Shown here: positions 8,086 to 15,919 of the stretch, one piece after another
Numbering within the stretch: the first letter of the stretch is position 1
How the letters are laid out: each line of letters begins with the position of its first letter
Made by a program: the position numbers and the translations under genes
Notes under the pieces: model-generated
What the model was told of the DNA's origin: nothing
Seen by the model: the letters and a program-made list of their open reading frames with translations, nothing else
The model's database searches: none
Assembly (NCBI GenBank): GCA_020853795.1
Contig: JADYYF010000046.1
Location: forward strand, 1 to 32,490
DNA length: 32,490 nt
Direction: 5' to 3'
Source: Candidatus Zixiibacteriota bacterium
Lineage (GTDB): Bacteria > Zixibacteria > MSB-5A5 > CAIYYT01

Positions 8086-8958
8086 GTGACCATTCTCGAC
8101 ATCAAGAGTCATTCACTGCTGGAAAAGGTCGTCTCCGCGATTGGCGACTTGCCGGCTTCGCCGGCAATTGTGTCGGCGGTCATGGGGTTGACGGCCGATT
8201 TGAACTCAAACGTAGAGGAACTTGGTGAAGTATTGGCGGCCGACCCCGGGCTGACCGCCAAGGTGCTAAAGCTCTCCAATTCGTCCTTCTATGGCCGCTC
8301 ACGGGCGGTGAGTTCGCTGCGGGAAGCGATCCTGATTTTGGGCTTCTACACGTTGCGCTCGATCGTGATCGCCTCGTCCACACACACGCTTTACAACCGC
8401 CGGGACAATATTCAGTTCGGGCAGAAGCTGTGGGATCATTCGCTGGCCTGCGCGTTGGCCGCGCGGATGGTAGCGCGCCGGCTTAAGCACCCACGCCTCG
8501 AAGAGATCTTCATCGCGGGGCTGTTGCATGATATTGGCAAGATTATCCTCGGGCAGAAGCTTCAGGCCGCTTACGACAAGCTCGTGCTCACGGTCGAGGA
8601 TGAACGAGGTGAGTTTTCGGAGGCCGAACTGTCGGCGCTGGGATTCACCCATGTCGATGTCGGGGCGCTGGTTTTGCAGCGCTGGAATTTCCCGCCGGAA
8701 CTGGTCGAGGGCGTGCGGATGCATCACGCCGAACCAGCCAAAGCCGAGGGCGGAGCCGCGACGATTGCGGCCGTCGTCCGATTTTCCAATGGTCTGGCCA
8801 AGCAGTTGGGTGTGGGTTTTTACAGCGGCGAAGGCCGCAATGACCGGCTGCTTCAGTTATCGCGGCCGCTGGAACTGCCAATCGAAGCGGTGGCCGAGCT
8901 GAGCGAGGAGCTGGCCGCGCGCTACGCGGAAGAAAAGCAACTTTTCGAGGAGTACTAA
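8086..8958 (+). CDS. HDOD domain protein
   Basis: A 290-residue cytoplasmic protein made up mostly of one HDOD domain (about 18-215). The start is GTG with GAGG four bases before it. The signature shows well: LPASPAIVSAVMGL, then DPGLTAKVLKLSNSSFY, then SLREAILILGFYTLRSI, and the HD-type core HDIGKIIL at 148-155. HDOD proteins are non-enzymatic or weakly characterised relatives of HD phosphohydrolases. They act as scaffolds in signalling, motility, cell-cycle control and c-di-GMP pathways. This one keeps the intact His-Asp pair, whereas the next gene does not. The gene is followed after three bases by a second HDOD gene, so the two are surely cotranscribed and may work as a pair. The target is unknown. 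Confidence 0.88.
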   Translation: MTILDIKSHSLLEKVVSAIGDLPASPAIVSAVMGLTADLNSNVEELGEVLAADPGLTAKVLKLSNSSFYGRSRAVSSLREAILILGFYTLRSIVIASSTHTLYNRRDNIQFGQKLWDHSLACALAARMVARRLKHPRLEEIFIAGLLHDIGKIILGQKLQAAYDKLVLTVEDERGEFSEAELSALGFTHVDVGALVLQRWNFPPELVEGVRMHHAEPAKAEGGAATIAAVVRFSNGLAKQLGVGFYSGEGRNDRLLQLSRPLELPIEAVAELSEELAARYAEEKQLFEEY

Positions 8959-8961
8959 ACT

Positions 8962-10473
8962 GTGTCGCTGATCGGACGCCACGAGACGTTGCGGCGCCTC
9001 GACGAATTCGAGGTGATGCCGTCGATACCGCAGATCATCGTGCGGGTGCGGGAGATCTCGGAAGATCCGCGCTCGTCGGTGGCGGACCTGGCTAATATCA
9101 TCCTCTCCGACCACGCGCTGACTTCACGCATCCTCAAGATCGCCAATTCGGCATTTTACGCCGAATACGCCAACCGCGTCTCCACGATCACGCAGGCGAT
9201 CACGTTGATGGGCTTCCGCACAGTGCAGAATGTGGTAATCTCGCTGGCGATGTTCGACGCGATGGACACCTTCAGCCGGCACAAGTTCGATTTTCGCCAA
9301 TTCTGGACGCATTCGCTGGCGACCGGCGTGATCGGCAAGATGATTGCCGCCGCCGCGCGTTACAAAGTCCCGGAAGAGGCGTTTATCGCGGGCTTTATGC
9401 ACAATATCGGTGTGGCGATTCTCGCGGTAGTGTTCCCCGAAGAAGAGGCGCTGGTGCTCAAGAAGATCGAGCGCGGGGAGGAGCAGATTACCGCCGAGAA
9501 GTCGATCTTCGGCATCGATCACGGTGAAGTGGGCGGCTGGCTGGCGCGCAAGTGGAATCTACCGGCATTGCTGGCGCGGCCAATCATGGAACACCACCGG
9601 CGCGGGTTGCCGTCGCGGCAACGCAACAGCAATTGCCTGGTGGATTACATCTATGTCGCCGATCTGGCGTATGATGCCATCTTCAAGGGGGACGAAACCC
9701 GCCAGCGCGCCTACGTCAAGGCGGGACTCGATCTGGTCGGAATCACCGAAGAGGTGCTGGTTAAGATTCTCGAGGCGGCGCCGGAGTTGATCCGCAATAT
9801 TGCCAATGAGCTGGAAATCTCGCTCAAGGCGCCGGCGACGACGAAGATGGAAGTCGAGCGCGATCTGGTGCGCAAAGAGGCGGCGGAGACGATCCAGAAG
9901 CTGCAGGAACGCAATCGCGAGCTGGCGATAATCCAGGAGGCGGGCGAAGCGTTGCGCTGCGCGGACAGCGAGGATGAGATCGTCCAGACAACGCTGGAAG
10001 AGGTTATCCGCGGGGTTGGAATCGGCCGGGTGTTGCTGCTGAAGATCGACGCGGAGGCGAAGAGCGCGCAGGGGGCGCTCGGTTTCGGCGTAAACTCCCA
10101 GCAATCCGTGTACGATATTGCCTTGCCGCTCGGCGACAACGTCGTCGGTCGAACGGTGGCCGACCGGGCGGTGCAGAACATCGTCGATGCGGACTCAGAG
10201 ATTTATCAGGAGGTCATCGGCGCCGAAGAGCGCGCGGTGATCGGTTGTTGCGCGTTCGCGACGTTGCCGGTGGTGGTGGGCGAAAATGTCGAATTCGTCA
10301 TGATCGTCAACAATCCCGATCCGACCGAGCCGGTGGATGATGAGCGACTCCGGACCATCGCCAGCCTGATCAATCAGGCGGCCATGGCGATTGAACGGAT
10401 TCGCCTGCGGCGAGTGCTCGAAGAGCTGCAGGGCACGGCGGTCAATCAACTTCTGAAAACCGCGGTGAAGTAG
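8962..10473 (+). CDS. HDOD-GAF regulatory protein
   Basis: A 503-residue protein. GTG start three bases after the upstream HDOD stop, with a GAGG-type site inside the preceding gene. Residues about 10-210 are an HDOD domain (MPSIPQIIVRVREISEDP, SDHALTSRILKIANSAFY, TITQAITLMGFRTVQNVVI). At 147-148 the canonical His-Asp is His-Asn (MHNIGVAIL), so metal-dependent hydrolysis is unlikely. Residues about 290-330 form a coiled coil (ERDLVRKEAAETIQKLQERN), followed by a GAF domain (about 330-480) that would bind a small ligand or a partner. The combination suggests a ligand-sensing adaptor. The stop codon touches the stop of the convergent acetyltransferase gene with no bases between, leaving no room for a terminator. 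Confidence 0.87.
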   Translation: MSLIGRHETLRRLDEFEVMPSIPQIIVRVREISEDPRSSVADLANIILSDHALTSRILKIANSAFYAEYANRVSTITQAITLMGFRTVQNVVISLAMFDAMDTFSRHKFDFRQFWTHSLATGVIGKMIAAAARYKVPEEAFIAGFMHNIGVAILAVVFPEEEALVLKKIERGEEQITAEKSIFGIDHGEVGGWLARKWNLPALLARPIMEHHRRGLPSRQRNSNCLVDYIYVADLAYDAIFKGDETRQRAYVKAGLDLVGITEEVLVKILEAAPELIRNIANELEISLKAPATTKMEVERDLVRKEAAETIQKLQERNRELAIIQEAGEALRCADSEDEIVQTTLEEVIRGVGIGRVLLLKIDAEAKSAQGALGFGVNSQQSVYDIALPLGDNVVGRTVADRAVQNIVDADSEIYQEVIGAEERAVIGCCAFATLPVVVGENVEFVMIVNNPDPTEPVDDERLRTIASLINQAAMAIERIRLRRVLEELQGTAVNQLLKTAVK

Positions 10474-11013
10474 TCAGCGATCCGGGGCCGCTTCCCAAAG
10501 ATACTTCAAGAAAACGTAGTTTCCTTCCGGCGCGACGCCGATCCGGCGGAATCCGGCTTTCTCGAACAGCATTTGCGAAGCGATATTTTCTTCGAGGATT
10601 TGCGCATCGACCCGCGATATCTGCAGTTCCGTGCTGAGGAAATCGAGCATGAGTTGCAGCGCCTCCAGAGCGATTCCCTGCCGCCAGCGCGCCACGACAC
10701 CGACGATGATGCCGACCTCGCAGGAGTGCTGTTCCGGCAAATGGTCGAAGTAATTGACCAGGCCGAGCGGGATTCCGGACAAGTCGCAGATCGTCATGAC
10801 ACCGCCGGAGGCATCGTGGTCGAGATAGCGTTTGAAACGGAAGCGCTCGTAATCGGAGCGCGAAAGGGTCGGATCCCACCAGGGATTGGCGAGGTAGCGC
10901 TGGATGCGTTCGTCGCGATACCAGTCGAAGAACGGATCGAGGTCTTTGGGAACGACCCGCCGCAACAGGCAGCGCCGGCCGCAGCGGATGATTGAAGTCC
11001 GGCTCACCGGCAA
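10474..11013 (-). CDS. GNAT family N-acetyltransferase (RimJ/RimL type)
   Basis: About 179 residues with the layout of acetyl-CoA-dependent acetyltransferases. There is an N-terminal LLRRVVPKDLDPFFDWYRDE segment, a central GLVNYFDH strand, and motif A reading EVGIIVGVVARWRQGIALEAL, where the usual Q/RxxGxG/A loop is RWRQGIA. The C-terminal part is SQMLFEKAGFRRIGVAPEGNYV (split here as SQMLFEKAGFRRIG then VAPEGNYVF), typical of the RimJ/RimL branch that modifies N-terminal amines or small molecules. The annotated start is TTG with no good ribosome binding site, so the exact N-terminus is uncertain. Substrate is unknown. It lies 47 bases downstream of the DinB-like gene and converges with the HDOD-GAF gene. 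Confidence 0.8.
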   Translation of the reverse strand: MPVSRTSIIRCGRRCLLRRVVPKDLDPFFDWYRDERIQRYLANPWWDPTLSRSDYERFRFKRYLDHDASGGVMTICDLSGIPLGLVNYFDHLPEQHSCEVGIIVGVVARWRQGIALEALQLMLDFLSTELQISRVDAQILEENIASQMLFEKAGFRRIGVAPEGNYVFLKYLWEAAPDR

Positions 11014-11060
11014 AACATCATGCGGCGGCTTCGCAAAAGCAAGCGATATGGCGAGGGTGG

Positions 11061-11648
11061 CTAATCCTCGGCGGGACCGGAAAGCATGCCGGCATCACGC
11101 ATCAAGTGCTTGAGCAGCAGGATTTGGCCGGAATGCGCGGCGAAGTGCTCCAGCACGTGATAGAGCGTCCACATAAAGGTGATCTCGCGAGTGCGGCGCT
11201 TGAAAGTCTGCTCGAGTTGGGCATCGTCCCAGGTGCGCAGTTCGGCGTGGACGGCGGCACGCGCCTTGTCGAGCATCACTAAATAATCGGCCGCGGTCTT
11301 CCCGGCCAAAGTTGCGGGATGCCGGCCTTCCGGCTTGAGCGGCAGGCCGTCATCGTCCATCCGGATTCCGATCGTGCGCAAGAGGACTTCGTCACCTTCG
11401 GGCTCAACCGGAATTTCACGGGCCGCCACCGTCAGCCAGAAGACTTCAACGATGGCCAGATGCGCGAGCAGCATACCGACAGTGTTGACTCCCGGATGCG
11501 GCTGCCATTCCAGCTGCGTTACCGTCAGTTTCTCGACAGCCGGCTTCAGCAGCGCCAATTGATCGTCAAACTGTGCGGCAAAGAGCCCGACGATTCTCTG
11601 CGTTGCCGGCTGGTAACCGGTGACCGGATGCAGTTTTCTCAATTCCAT
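11061..11648 (-). CDS. DinB-like four-helix protein (DUF664/DinB superfamily)
   Basis: A 195-residue protein. I chose ATG at 11648 (MELRKLHPVTGY) because GAGGAG lies five bases upstream; an earlier in-frame ATG at 11702 lacks such a site. The sequence has the DinB pattern: an early helix with MLLAHLAIVEVFW and a late helix LYHVLEHFAAHSGQI. The His in AHLA and the two histidines of the late helix (HVLEHFAAH) are the likely metal-binding triad. The family includes thiol-dependent transferases (bacillithiol, mycothiol) and stress-induced proteins; substrate cannot be read from the sequence. It follows the cytidylate-kinase-like gene by 85 bases. Confidence 0.8.
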   Translation of the reverse strand: MELRKLHPVTGYQPATQRIVGLFAAQFDDQLALLKPAVEKLTVTQLEWQPHPGVNTVGMLLAHLAIVEVFWLTVAAREIPVEPEGDEVLLRTIGIRMDDDGLPLKPEGRHPATLAGKTAADYLVMLDKARAAVHAELRTWDDAQLEQTFKRRTREITFMWTLYHVLEHFAAHSGQILLLKHLMRDAGMLSGPAED

Positions 11649-11733
11649 GAATCTCCTCGGGGACCAATCCCGCAGGCACGATATGCGCTGCGGCCGTGTC
11701 ACGCAATTAAATTATCGCCCCCGCAGGTCGAGG

Positions 11734-12459
11734 TTAGGGTTCGGCGACCGAGTTGTCGGGACGCGCCAACCGTTCGAACTTATCCATGGCGGCGTTGGCG
11801 ATCAGGTTGACCGCCGTGTCGAGTGACACCCAGTCCATGTTGATCACCATGTCGTACTGCGCCGGATCGTCGATCGACTTGCCGACCAGCTTGTGGACGA
11901 AGGCGGTGCGGTCGCGGTCGCTGGTTTCGATCTCTTTCTTCGCCTGCTCCGGCGTCATCTTGTCGCGTTCGACCAGATTGTGGATACGCGTGGCCGGCGA
12001 GGCAATCACTCGCAAGTGGAATCCGCGGTTGCCGCCGATGATGAAGTTGGCCGCTCGGCCGACAACGATGACCCCGCCCAGCCGCGAGATAGAGAATATG
12101 ATTTCAAGCAAGTGGCGGGCGTAGTCGCTCAAGTCGATCGATTTGCCGGTCAGGATCGACTCGAACCACAGCTCCATCTGCGAACGCGAGTGCTCATCCA
12201 GCGACTCGACGATGCGGCGCTTGTATCCGGAGGTAGCGCAGATACGGTCGATGATGTCGCGGTGCAGCAAAGTGTAGTTAAAGCGGTGGGCCAGGCGCTC
12301 GGCGATGATCGTTCCGCCCGATCCGCGCTGGCGCGAAACCGTGATCATCGGCTTGGGAATATGGATCGAACGGGTCAAGCCGGAGTGCGAATCTTCCAGT
12401 GATTTCTGCAACTCCCAGCGGCGGATCTGGCGATCGATTATGAGTTCTATGGAAGTCAT
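11734..12459 (-). CDS. Cytidylate kinase-like family protein
   Basis: A 241-residue protein. The ATG at 12459 has GGAAGG six bases upstream. After a roughly 35-residue N-terminal extension comes a nucleotide-binding P-loop (ITVSRQRGSGGTIIAERLA, about 39-57), then LLHRDIIDRI, an RDKMTPEQAKKEI lid-like helix and SDRDRTAFVHKLVG. These match the cytidylate-kinase-like family (Cytidylate_kin2), which is distinct from the essential Cmk. Members carry a P-loop of form SRxxGSGG in place of the classic GxxGxGKS, so the invariant lysine is absent. The substrate is therefore open. The C-terminal AQYDMVINMDWVS strand is also conserved in the family. A strong promoter lies just upstream (12483-12511), so this gene starts its own transcript with the DinB-like and GNAT genes behind it. 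Confidence 0.82.
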   Translation of the reverse strand: MTSIELIIDRQIRRWELQKSLEDSHSGLTRSIHIPKPMITVSRQRGSGGTIIAERLAHRFNYTLLHRDIIDRICATSGYKRRIVESLDEHSRSQMELWFESILTGKSIDLSDYARHLLEIIFSISRLGGVIVVGRAANFIIGGNRGFHLRVIASPATRIHNLVERDKMTPEQAKKEIETSDRDRTAFVHKLVGKSIDDPAQYDMVINMDWVSLDTAVNLIANAAMDKFERLARPDNSVAEP

Positions 12460-12482
12460 AGGGCACCTTCCTCTTCCATACC

Positions 12483-12511
12483 ATTATACTCCCCAATTCA
12501 ATAAACGTCAA
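12483..12511 (-). promoter_or_regulatory. Sigma-70-type promoter for the cytidylate-kinase-like gene
   Basis: On the minus strand TTGACG (12511-12506) and TATAAT (12488-12483) are separated by exactly 17 bases, and the -10 box ends 23 bases before the start codon. This is one of the best promoter matches in the window. Confidence 0.75.
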
Positions 12512-12549
12512 CAATTACGGCGATGTTTAGGGAATTTCCGGTGGGGCGG

Positions 12550-12966
12550 TCAAAACTGGCGTTGGAAGGAGTCGCGATCGGGAGGATTCTCAACGTCCAC
12601 AAGGTAGCTGGCGGCATCACTGGGCTGCTTAAGTCGTAGATCGTCTTTGCCAAGGAGCCGGGAGATAATTCCGATGGGAGTCAAAATGAGATAAAATATG
12701 ACTCCTATGACGATCGGCGAAACTACGATGGAGAGAATGAAGGTGATTCCCATCCACAGCAGGTAGACCCATTTGCCGAACGTTGCAGCAGTCAAGAAGC
12801 TCAGTGCCGCCAAGATTAAGCCGATACCGCCGACCCAGAGGGCAGGAATGATGCCCTTCGCTGCCAGCGCCAAGACGGCAAGCAAGGTGGCCGCAATGGC
12901 GAGCGTGACTGCAAAGTAACGGACTTCCCCGCGGGAGGGATGCCAGTTGATTCGCTGCAGTATCAT
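12550..12966 (-). CDS. SxtJ-like membrane protein
   Basis: A 138-residue integral membrane protein. The start is ATG at 12966 (MILQRINWHPSR), with GGGAGA about seven bases upstream. The upstream carbamoyltransferase stops at 12968, so stop and start are read as TGAGATG and the two genes are translationally coupled. An N-terminal cytoplasmic WHPSRGEVRYFA segment is followed by three to four membrane helices (about 18-110) and a polar tail (DDLRLKQPSDAAS ...). The pattern and the pairing with a NodU/CmcH carbamoyltransferase match the SxtJ family, named from the saxitoxin cluster but widespread in bacteria without that toxin. Its function is unknown. The usual third partner, a tiny SxtK/DUF5989 protein, is absent from the 90 bases downstream. 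Confidence 0.8.
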   Translation of the reverse strand: MILQRINWHPSRGEVRYFAVTLAIAATLLAVLALAAKGIIPALWVGGIGLILAALSFLTAATFGKWVYLLWMGITFILSIVVSPIVIGVIFYLILTPIGIISRLLGKDDLRLKQPSDAASYLVDVENPPDRDSFQRQF

Positions 12967-12967
12967 C

Positions 12968-14788
12968 TCAATCTCTCCCGAAGCGAGCGCGGTATTCCTG
13001 CGCGCCCGGAAACGGCGGTTGATCGCGCTTGAAGAGCACAATGTTTTCCAACACGAGCATATCCATCTCGGTAAACATGAAGCAGCGATAGGCTTCTTCC
13101 GGAGTATTGACGATCGGCTCGCCGCGAATATTGAAGCTGGTGTTGACGATGACGCTGCAGCCGGTGCGCTCCTTGAAGGCACGCAGGATGTCGTAGAAGA
13201 AGCCGTTGCGTTCGCGGCTCACGGTCTGCAGGCGTCCGCTGTAGTCGACATGGGTGACGGCGGGAATCACTGATTTCGCCCAGTTCAGGCGGTCGATGCC
13301 CTGCAATTGCGCTTCGTCCGGAGTCGGTTGGCGCCGCAGCGAGGATCTGATCGGCTCGACGAAGAGCATGTAGGGGCTGTCGCAGTCTTCCGCAAAGTAT
13401 GCGGCGACATCCTCGCGCAGGACCGCCGGCGCGAAAGGACGAAAGCCCTCGCGGAACTTGATCGCCAGATTGAGCCGCGACTGGATTTGGGGCGAGCGAG
13501 CGTCGGCGAGGATACTGCGGGCGCCGAGAGCGCGGGGACCGAACTCCATCCGCCCTTGTACCAGTCCGACGACCAGGCCGTCATCGATGGCGGCCGCGAT
13601 GCGATGGGCCGTCTGTGCGTTGTCGAGTTGTTGGTACTTCGCGTCGATGGAGTCGAGATATTCCGTGATCTGCTTCGATGAGTAGGCCGGGCCGAGGAGA
13701 CTTCCCTGCTGGCTGTCGGCCGGCTCCGGGGTACGATCGTTGTCAAGATGGATGTGCCAGGCCGCCAGCGCGGCACCGAGTGCGCCGCCGGCATCGCCGG
13801 CTGCCGGCTGAATCCAGAGTCTGTCGAAGATGCGCTCGCGTCGGATCAAACCGTTGGCGACTGAGTTCAAGGCGCAACCGCCGGCCAGACAGAGGTTGCG
13901 TTCGCCGGAAAGGTCGCGCAGCGTGTGCGCCAAGCGCAGCATGATCAGATTGGTGACGGCCTGGATCGAGGCAGCGAGGTCAAGTTGCTGCTGACTGAAG
14001 CGCTCGTCCGGCGCTTTTGGCTCGAGTCCGAAGAGCCGGTGAAATTTCCTCGAGGTCATGCGCAGGCCGTGGCAGTAGTCGAAATAGTCGAGGTTCAGCC
14101 AGAACGAGCCGTCGTCTTTGACATCAATCAGTTCGCGGAGGATCAGGTCGACGTGCTTCGGTTCGCCGTAGGGCGCGAGTCCCATCAGCTTGTATTCGCC
14201 GGAGTTGACGGCAAAGCCGAGGTAGTAGGTGAAGGCGGAATAGAGCAAGCCCAGCGAGTGCGGGAATCGAATCTCCTTGAGAATCTCGATATTGTTGCCG
14301 CGACCGCGGCCAAGTGTGGTGGTGCTCCACTCGCCGACGCCGTCGATGGTGAGAATCGCGGCTGACTCGAAGGGTGAGGGATAGAACGCCGAGGCGGCGT
14401 GCGAGAGATGATGCTGCGAGAAAAGAATCTTGCCGCGGAAATCCGCGCCGAGCCCGCGCCGGATTTCGCGGGGGATATGGAGTTTGTGGTGCAGCCAGAG
14501 CGGCAGTGCCTTGCTGAAGGAGCGGATGCCGCGCGGGGCAAAGGCCAGGTAGGTTTCCATCAGGCGTTCGAAGGTGAGCAGCGGTTTGTCGTAGTAACAC
14601 ACGCAGTCAAGCTGGGCAGCGGAGATCCGGCCTTCGTTCAGGCAGTAGGCGATGGCACCAGCGGGAAAGCGGGCATCGTGTTTGACGCGGCTGAAGCGCT
14701 CCTCGTGGGCGGCGGCGACGATGCGGCCGTCCTGAACCAGGGCCGCGGCAGAGTCGTGATAGAAGGCAGAGAGGCCGAGGATGTTCAT
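12968..14788 (-). CDS. Carbamoyltransferase of the NodU/CmcH family
   Basis: A 606-residue enzyme that moves a carbamoyl group from carbamoyl phosphate, through an adenylate, to a hydroxyl of a sugar or small molecule. The N-terminal TsaD/Kae1-like domain opens with MNILGLSAFYHDSAAAL and holds the metal-binding histidines in QHHLSHAASAFYPSPF, followed by LTIDGVGEWSTT. The family C-terminal domain shows GRMEFGPRALGARSILADAR and VNTSFNIRGEPIV. Start ATG at 14788 is chosen over an in-frame ATG at 14815 because a good -10 box (14795-14800) lies between them. No Shine-Dalgarno is present, so the message may be leaderless. It is coupled to an SxtJ-like gene, and a methyltransferase is upstream, suggesting glycan or metabolite decoration. 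Substrate is unknown. This gene family occurs in many environmental genomes and does not by itself imply toxin synthesis. Confidence 0.9.
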   Translation of the reverse strand: MNILGLSAFYHDSAAALVQDGRIVAAAHEERFSRVKHDARFPAGAIAYCLNEGRISAAQLDCVCYYDKPLLTFERLMETYLAFAPRGIRSFSKALPLWLHHKLHIPREIRRGLGADFRGKILFSQHHLSHAASAFYPSPFESAAILTIDGVGEWSTTTLGRGRGNNIEILKEIRFPHSLGLLYSAFTYYLGFAVNSGEYKLMGLAPYGEPKHVDLILRELIDVKDDGSFWLNLDYFDYCHGLRMTSRKFHRLFGLEPKAPDERFSQQQLDLAASIQAVTNLIMLRLAHTLRDLSGERNLCLAGGCALNSVANGLIRRERIFDRLWIQPAAGDAGGALGAALAAWHIHLDNDRTPEPADSQQGSLLGPAYSSKQITEYLDSIDAKYQQLDNAQTAHRIAAAIDDGLVVGLVQGRMEFGPRALGARSILADARSPQIQSRLNLAIKFREGFRPFAPAVLREDVAAYFAEDCDSPYMLFVEPIRSSLRRQPTPDEAQLQGIDRLNWAKSVIPAVTHVDYSGRLQTVSRERNGFFYDILRAFKERTGCSVIVNTSFNIRGEPIVNTPEEAYRCFMFTEMDMLVLENIVLFKRDQPPFPGAQEYRARFGRD

Positions 14789-14794
14789 CGAGAG

Positions 14795-14822
14795 ATTATA
14801 TGCTGACGATGGCAATCTGCAA
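14795..14822 (-). promoter_or_regulatory. Promoter next to the carbamoyltransferase start
   Basis: TTGCAG (14822-14817) and TATAAT (14800-14795) are 16 bases apart on the minus strand. The -10 box ends only six bases before the ATG at 14788, which would put the transcription start at or next to the start codon. Confidence 0.6.
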
Positions 14823-14866
14823 AGAACTCGTCACAGCCCGTGTCGAGCGTTTTCTTGAAACGACCA

Positions 14867-15115
14867 TCAGGGCCGATTGCGGGGGTGGTTTCTGGCGGTG
14901 CGCTCGTTGCCGCGCCTGTAGTTTCCAGTCAGACGGGCCATAAGCTGTTGCAGGTCGGCAGGCGCGAGGGATTCGGCGTCGGCGAGGAAGTCCAGTGCCA
15001 CGCGGCCGCGAAGTACCGCTGCTGTCCGGCCGCGATGGAGGATGGTAACCTCGTTCTTCTTGTTCGCACGCCAGGTGAAGCCGAGTTCGGGCGAAGGATC
15101 TTCGGGTTTGGTCAT
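14867..15115 (-). CDS. Small conserved protein of unknown function
   Basis: An 82-residue protein whose ATG at 15115 lies 12 bases after the stop of the methyltransferase gene, so the two are probably cotranscribed. The core reads FTWRANKKNEVTILHRGRTAA, then LRGRVALDFL, and ends with LQQLMARLTGNYRRGNE. This pattern (a beta-hairpin with HRGR, then a helix and a basic TGNxxRGNE end) recurs in small uncharacterised proteins of several phyla, notably Actinobacteria, as far as I remember. The last 15 residues are very basic. It might bind nucleic acid, but no function is established. No obvious ribosome binding site is present. Confidence 0.7.
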   Translation of the reverse strand: MTKPEDPSPELGFTWRANKKNEVTILHRGRTAAVLRGRVALDFLADAESLAPADLQQLMARLTGNYRRGNERTARNHPRNRP

Positions 15116-15127
15116 ATCGTTCGGTTG

Positions 15128-15886
15128 CTACCGCTTCGGCAAGAGCGTTGCCACGAGAATGGAATAGTGCTGATTCGCCAAGGTCAACTGAAACGTTTGC
15201 TCGCGAGCGTGGAATCCAGACTTGGCGAGCAGGCGCAGCCAGTCGGAGCGTGAAAACAGGCTCAGAACATGCCGGTCGTGTTCGATCTCCAGGCCTTCGG
15301 TCCGGCGAATGAAGAGGGTCATGATGATGTCCACGGAGGTATCTGCCGGATCGGGGTCGTAAACGTATTCGACGTAGGTCAGCTCGCAATCGGCGTTGCG
15401 GCGTGTGACATGATATACCTGCGGCGAGACGAAGGTGTCGCGGAAATAGTCGGGAGACATCAAAAGGAGGCCACCGGGCTCAAGGTGGGCGGCCGCAGTG
15501 GCGAAGGTCGCGAGCAGATCATCCTCTGTGTGCATGTAGCCGATAGCATCATGAATCAAGACGGCGGCGAATTTGCGCTGCAGTCGAACCGTGCGCATGT
15601 CGCCGACAATATGCTCGACGCTGGGATTGAGTTGCTGCGAATGGGCAAGCATCGCGGCGGAAAGGTCTACGGCGGTGGCGTCAAACTCGCCGGTCAGAAA
15701 GGATAGGTTATGCCCGCCGCCGACGCCGAGTTCAAGCAGGTGATGGCGGCCGCTGCCGACGTGTTGGCGCAAGAGCGAGCGCCAGCAGTCGGATTCCTCG
15801 GCGTACTCTTCCCTTTCACTGACCAGCGGCCAAAGCCAAGCAAGGTCGGAGTAGAGGCGGTTGGTGGGGATGGAGGAAGGGTGCAT
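15128..15886 (-). CDS. Class I SAM-dependent methyltransferase
   Basis: A 252-residue cytoplasmic enzyme with a Rossmann-fold methyltransferase core. Motif I reads HLLELGVGGGHNLSFL (about 49-64), with the glycine-rich SAM loop. An acidic position follows in DATAVDLSAAML, then GDMRTVRL, and motif IV AVLIHDAIGYMHTEDD. A motif V-like LEPGGLLLMSPDYF follows. The C-terminal half is beta-rich (YVEYVYDPDP, DIIMTLFIRR), as in small-molecule methyltransferases. It lies 33 bases downstream of the Mrr-like gene and upstream of a small conserved gene and the carbamoyltransferase, so a role in decorating the same metabolite or glycan is possible but unproven. The ATG at 15886 has no clear ribosome binding site. 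Confidence 0.85.
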   Translation of the reverse strand: MHPSSIPTNRLYSDLAWLWPLVSEREEYAEESDCWRSLLRQHVGSGRHHLLELGVGGGHNLSFLTGEFDATAVDLSAAMLAHSQQLNPSVEHIVGDMRTVRLQRKFAAVLIHDAIGYMHTEDDLLATFATAAAHLEPGGLLLMSPDYFRDTFVSPQVYHVTRRNADCELTYVEYVYDPDPADTSVDIIMTLFIRRTEGLEIEHDRHVLSLFSRSDWLRLLAKSGFHAREQTFQLTLANQHYSILVATLLPKR

Positions 15887-15919
15887 GGAATTCGTCTCAG
15901 TGGAACACCTGCAGCGCAG

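Noticed and set aside
12968-14788. Reading the carbamoyltransferase plus SxtJ-like pair as a saxitoxin gene cluster
   Set aside because: No polyketide synthase, amidinotransferase or other sxt genes are present; both families are widespread in unrelated contexts.
14796-15389. A 197-codon minus-strand frame
   Set aside because: It overlaps the methyltransferase and the small conserved protein in another frame, and the Arg/Pro-rich product is typical of a shadow.
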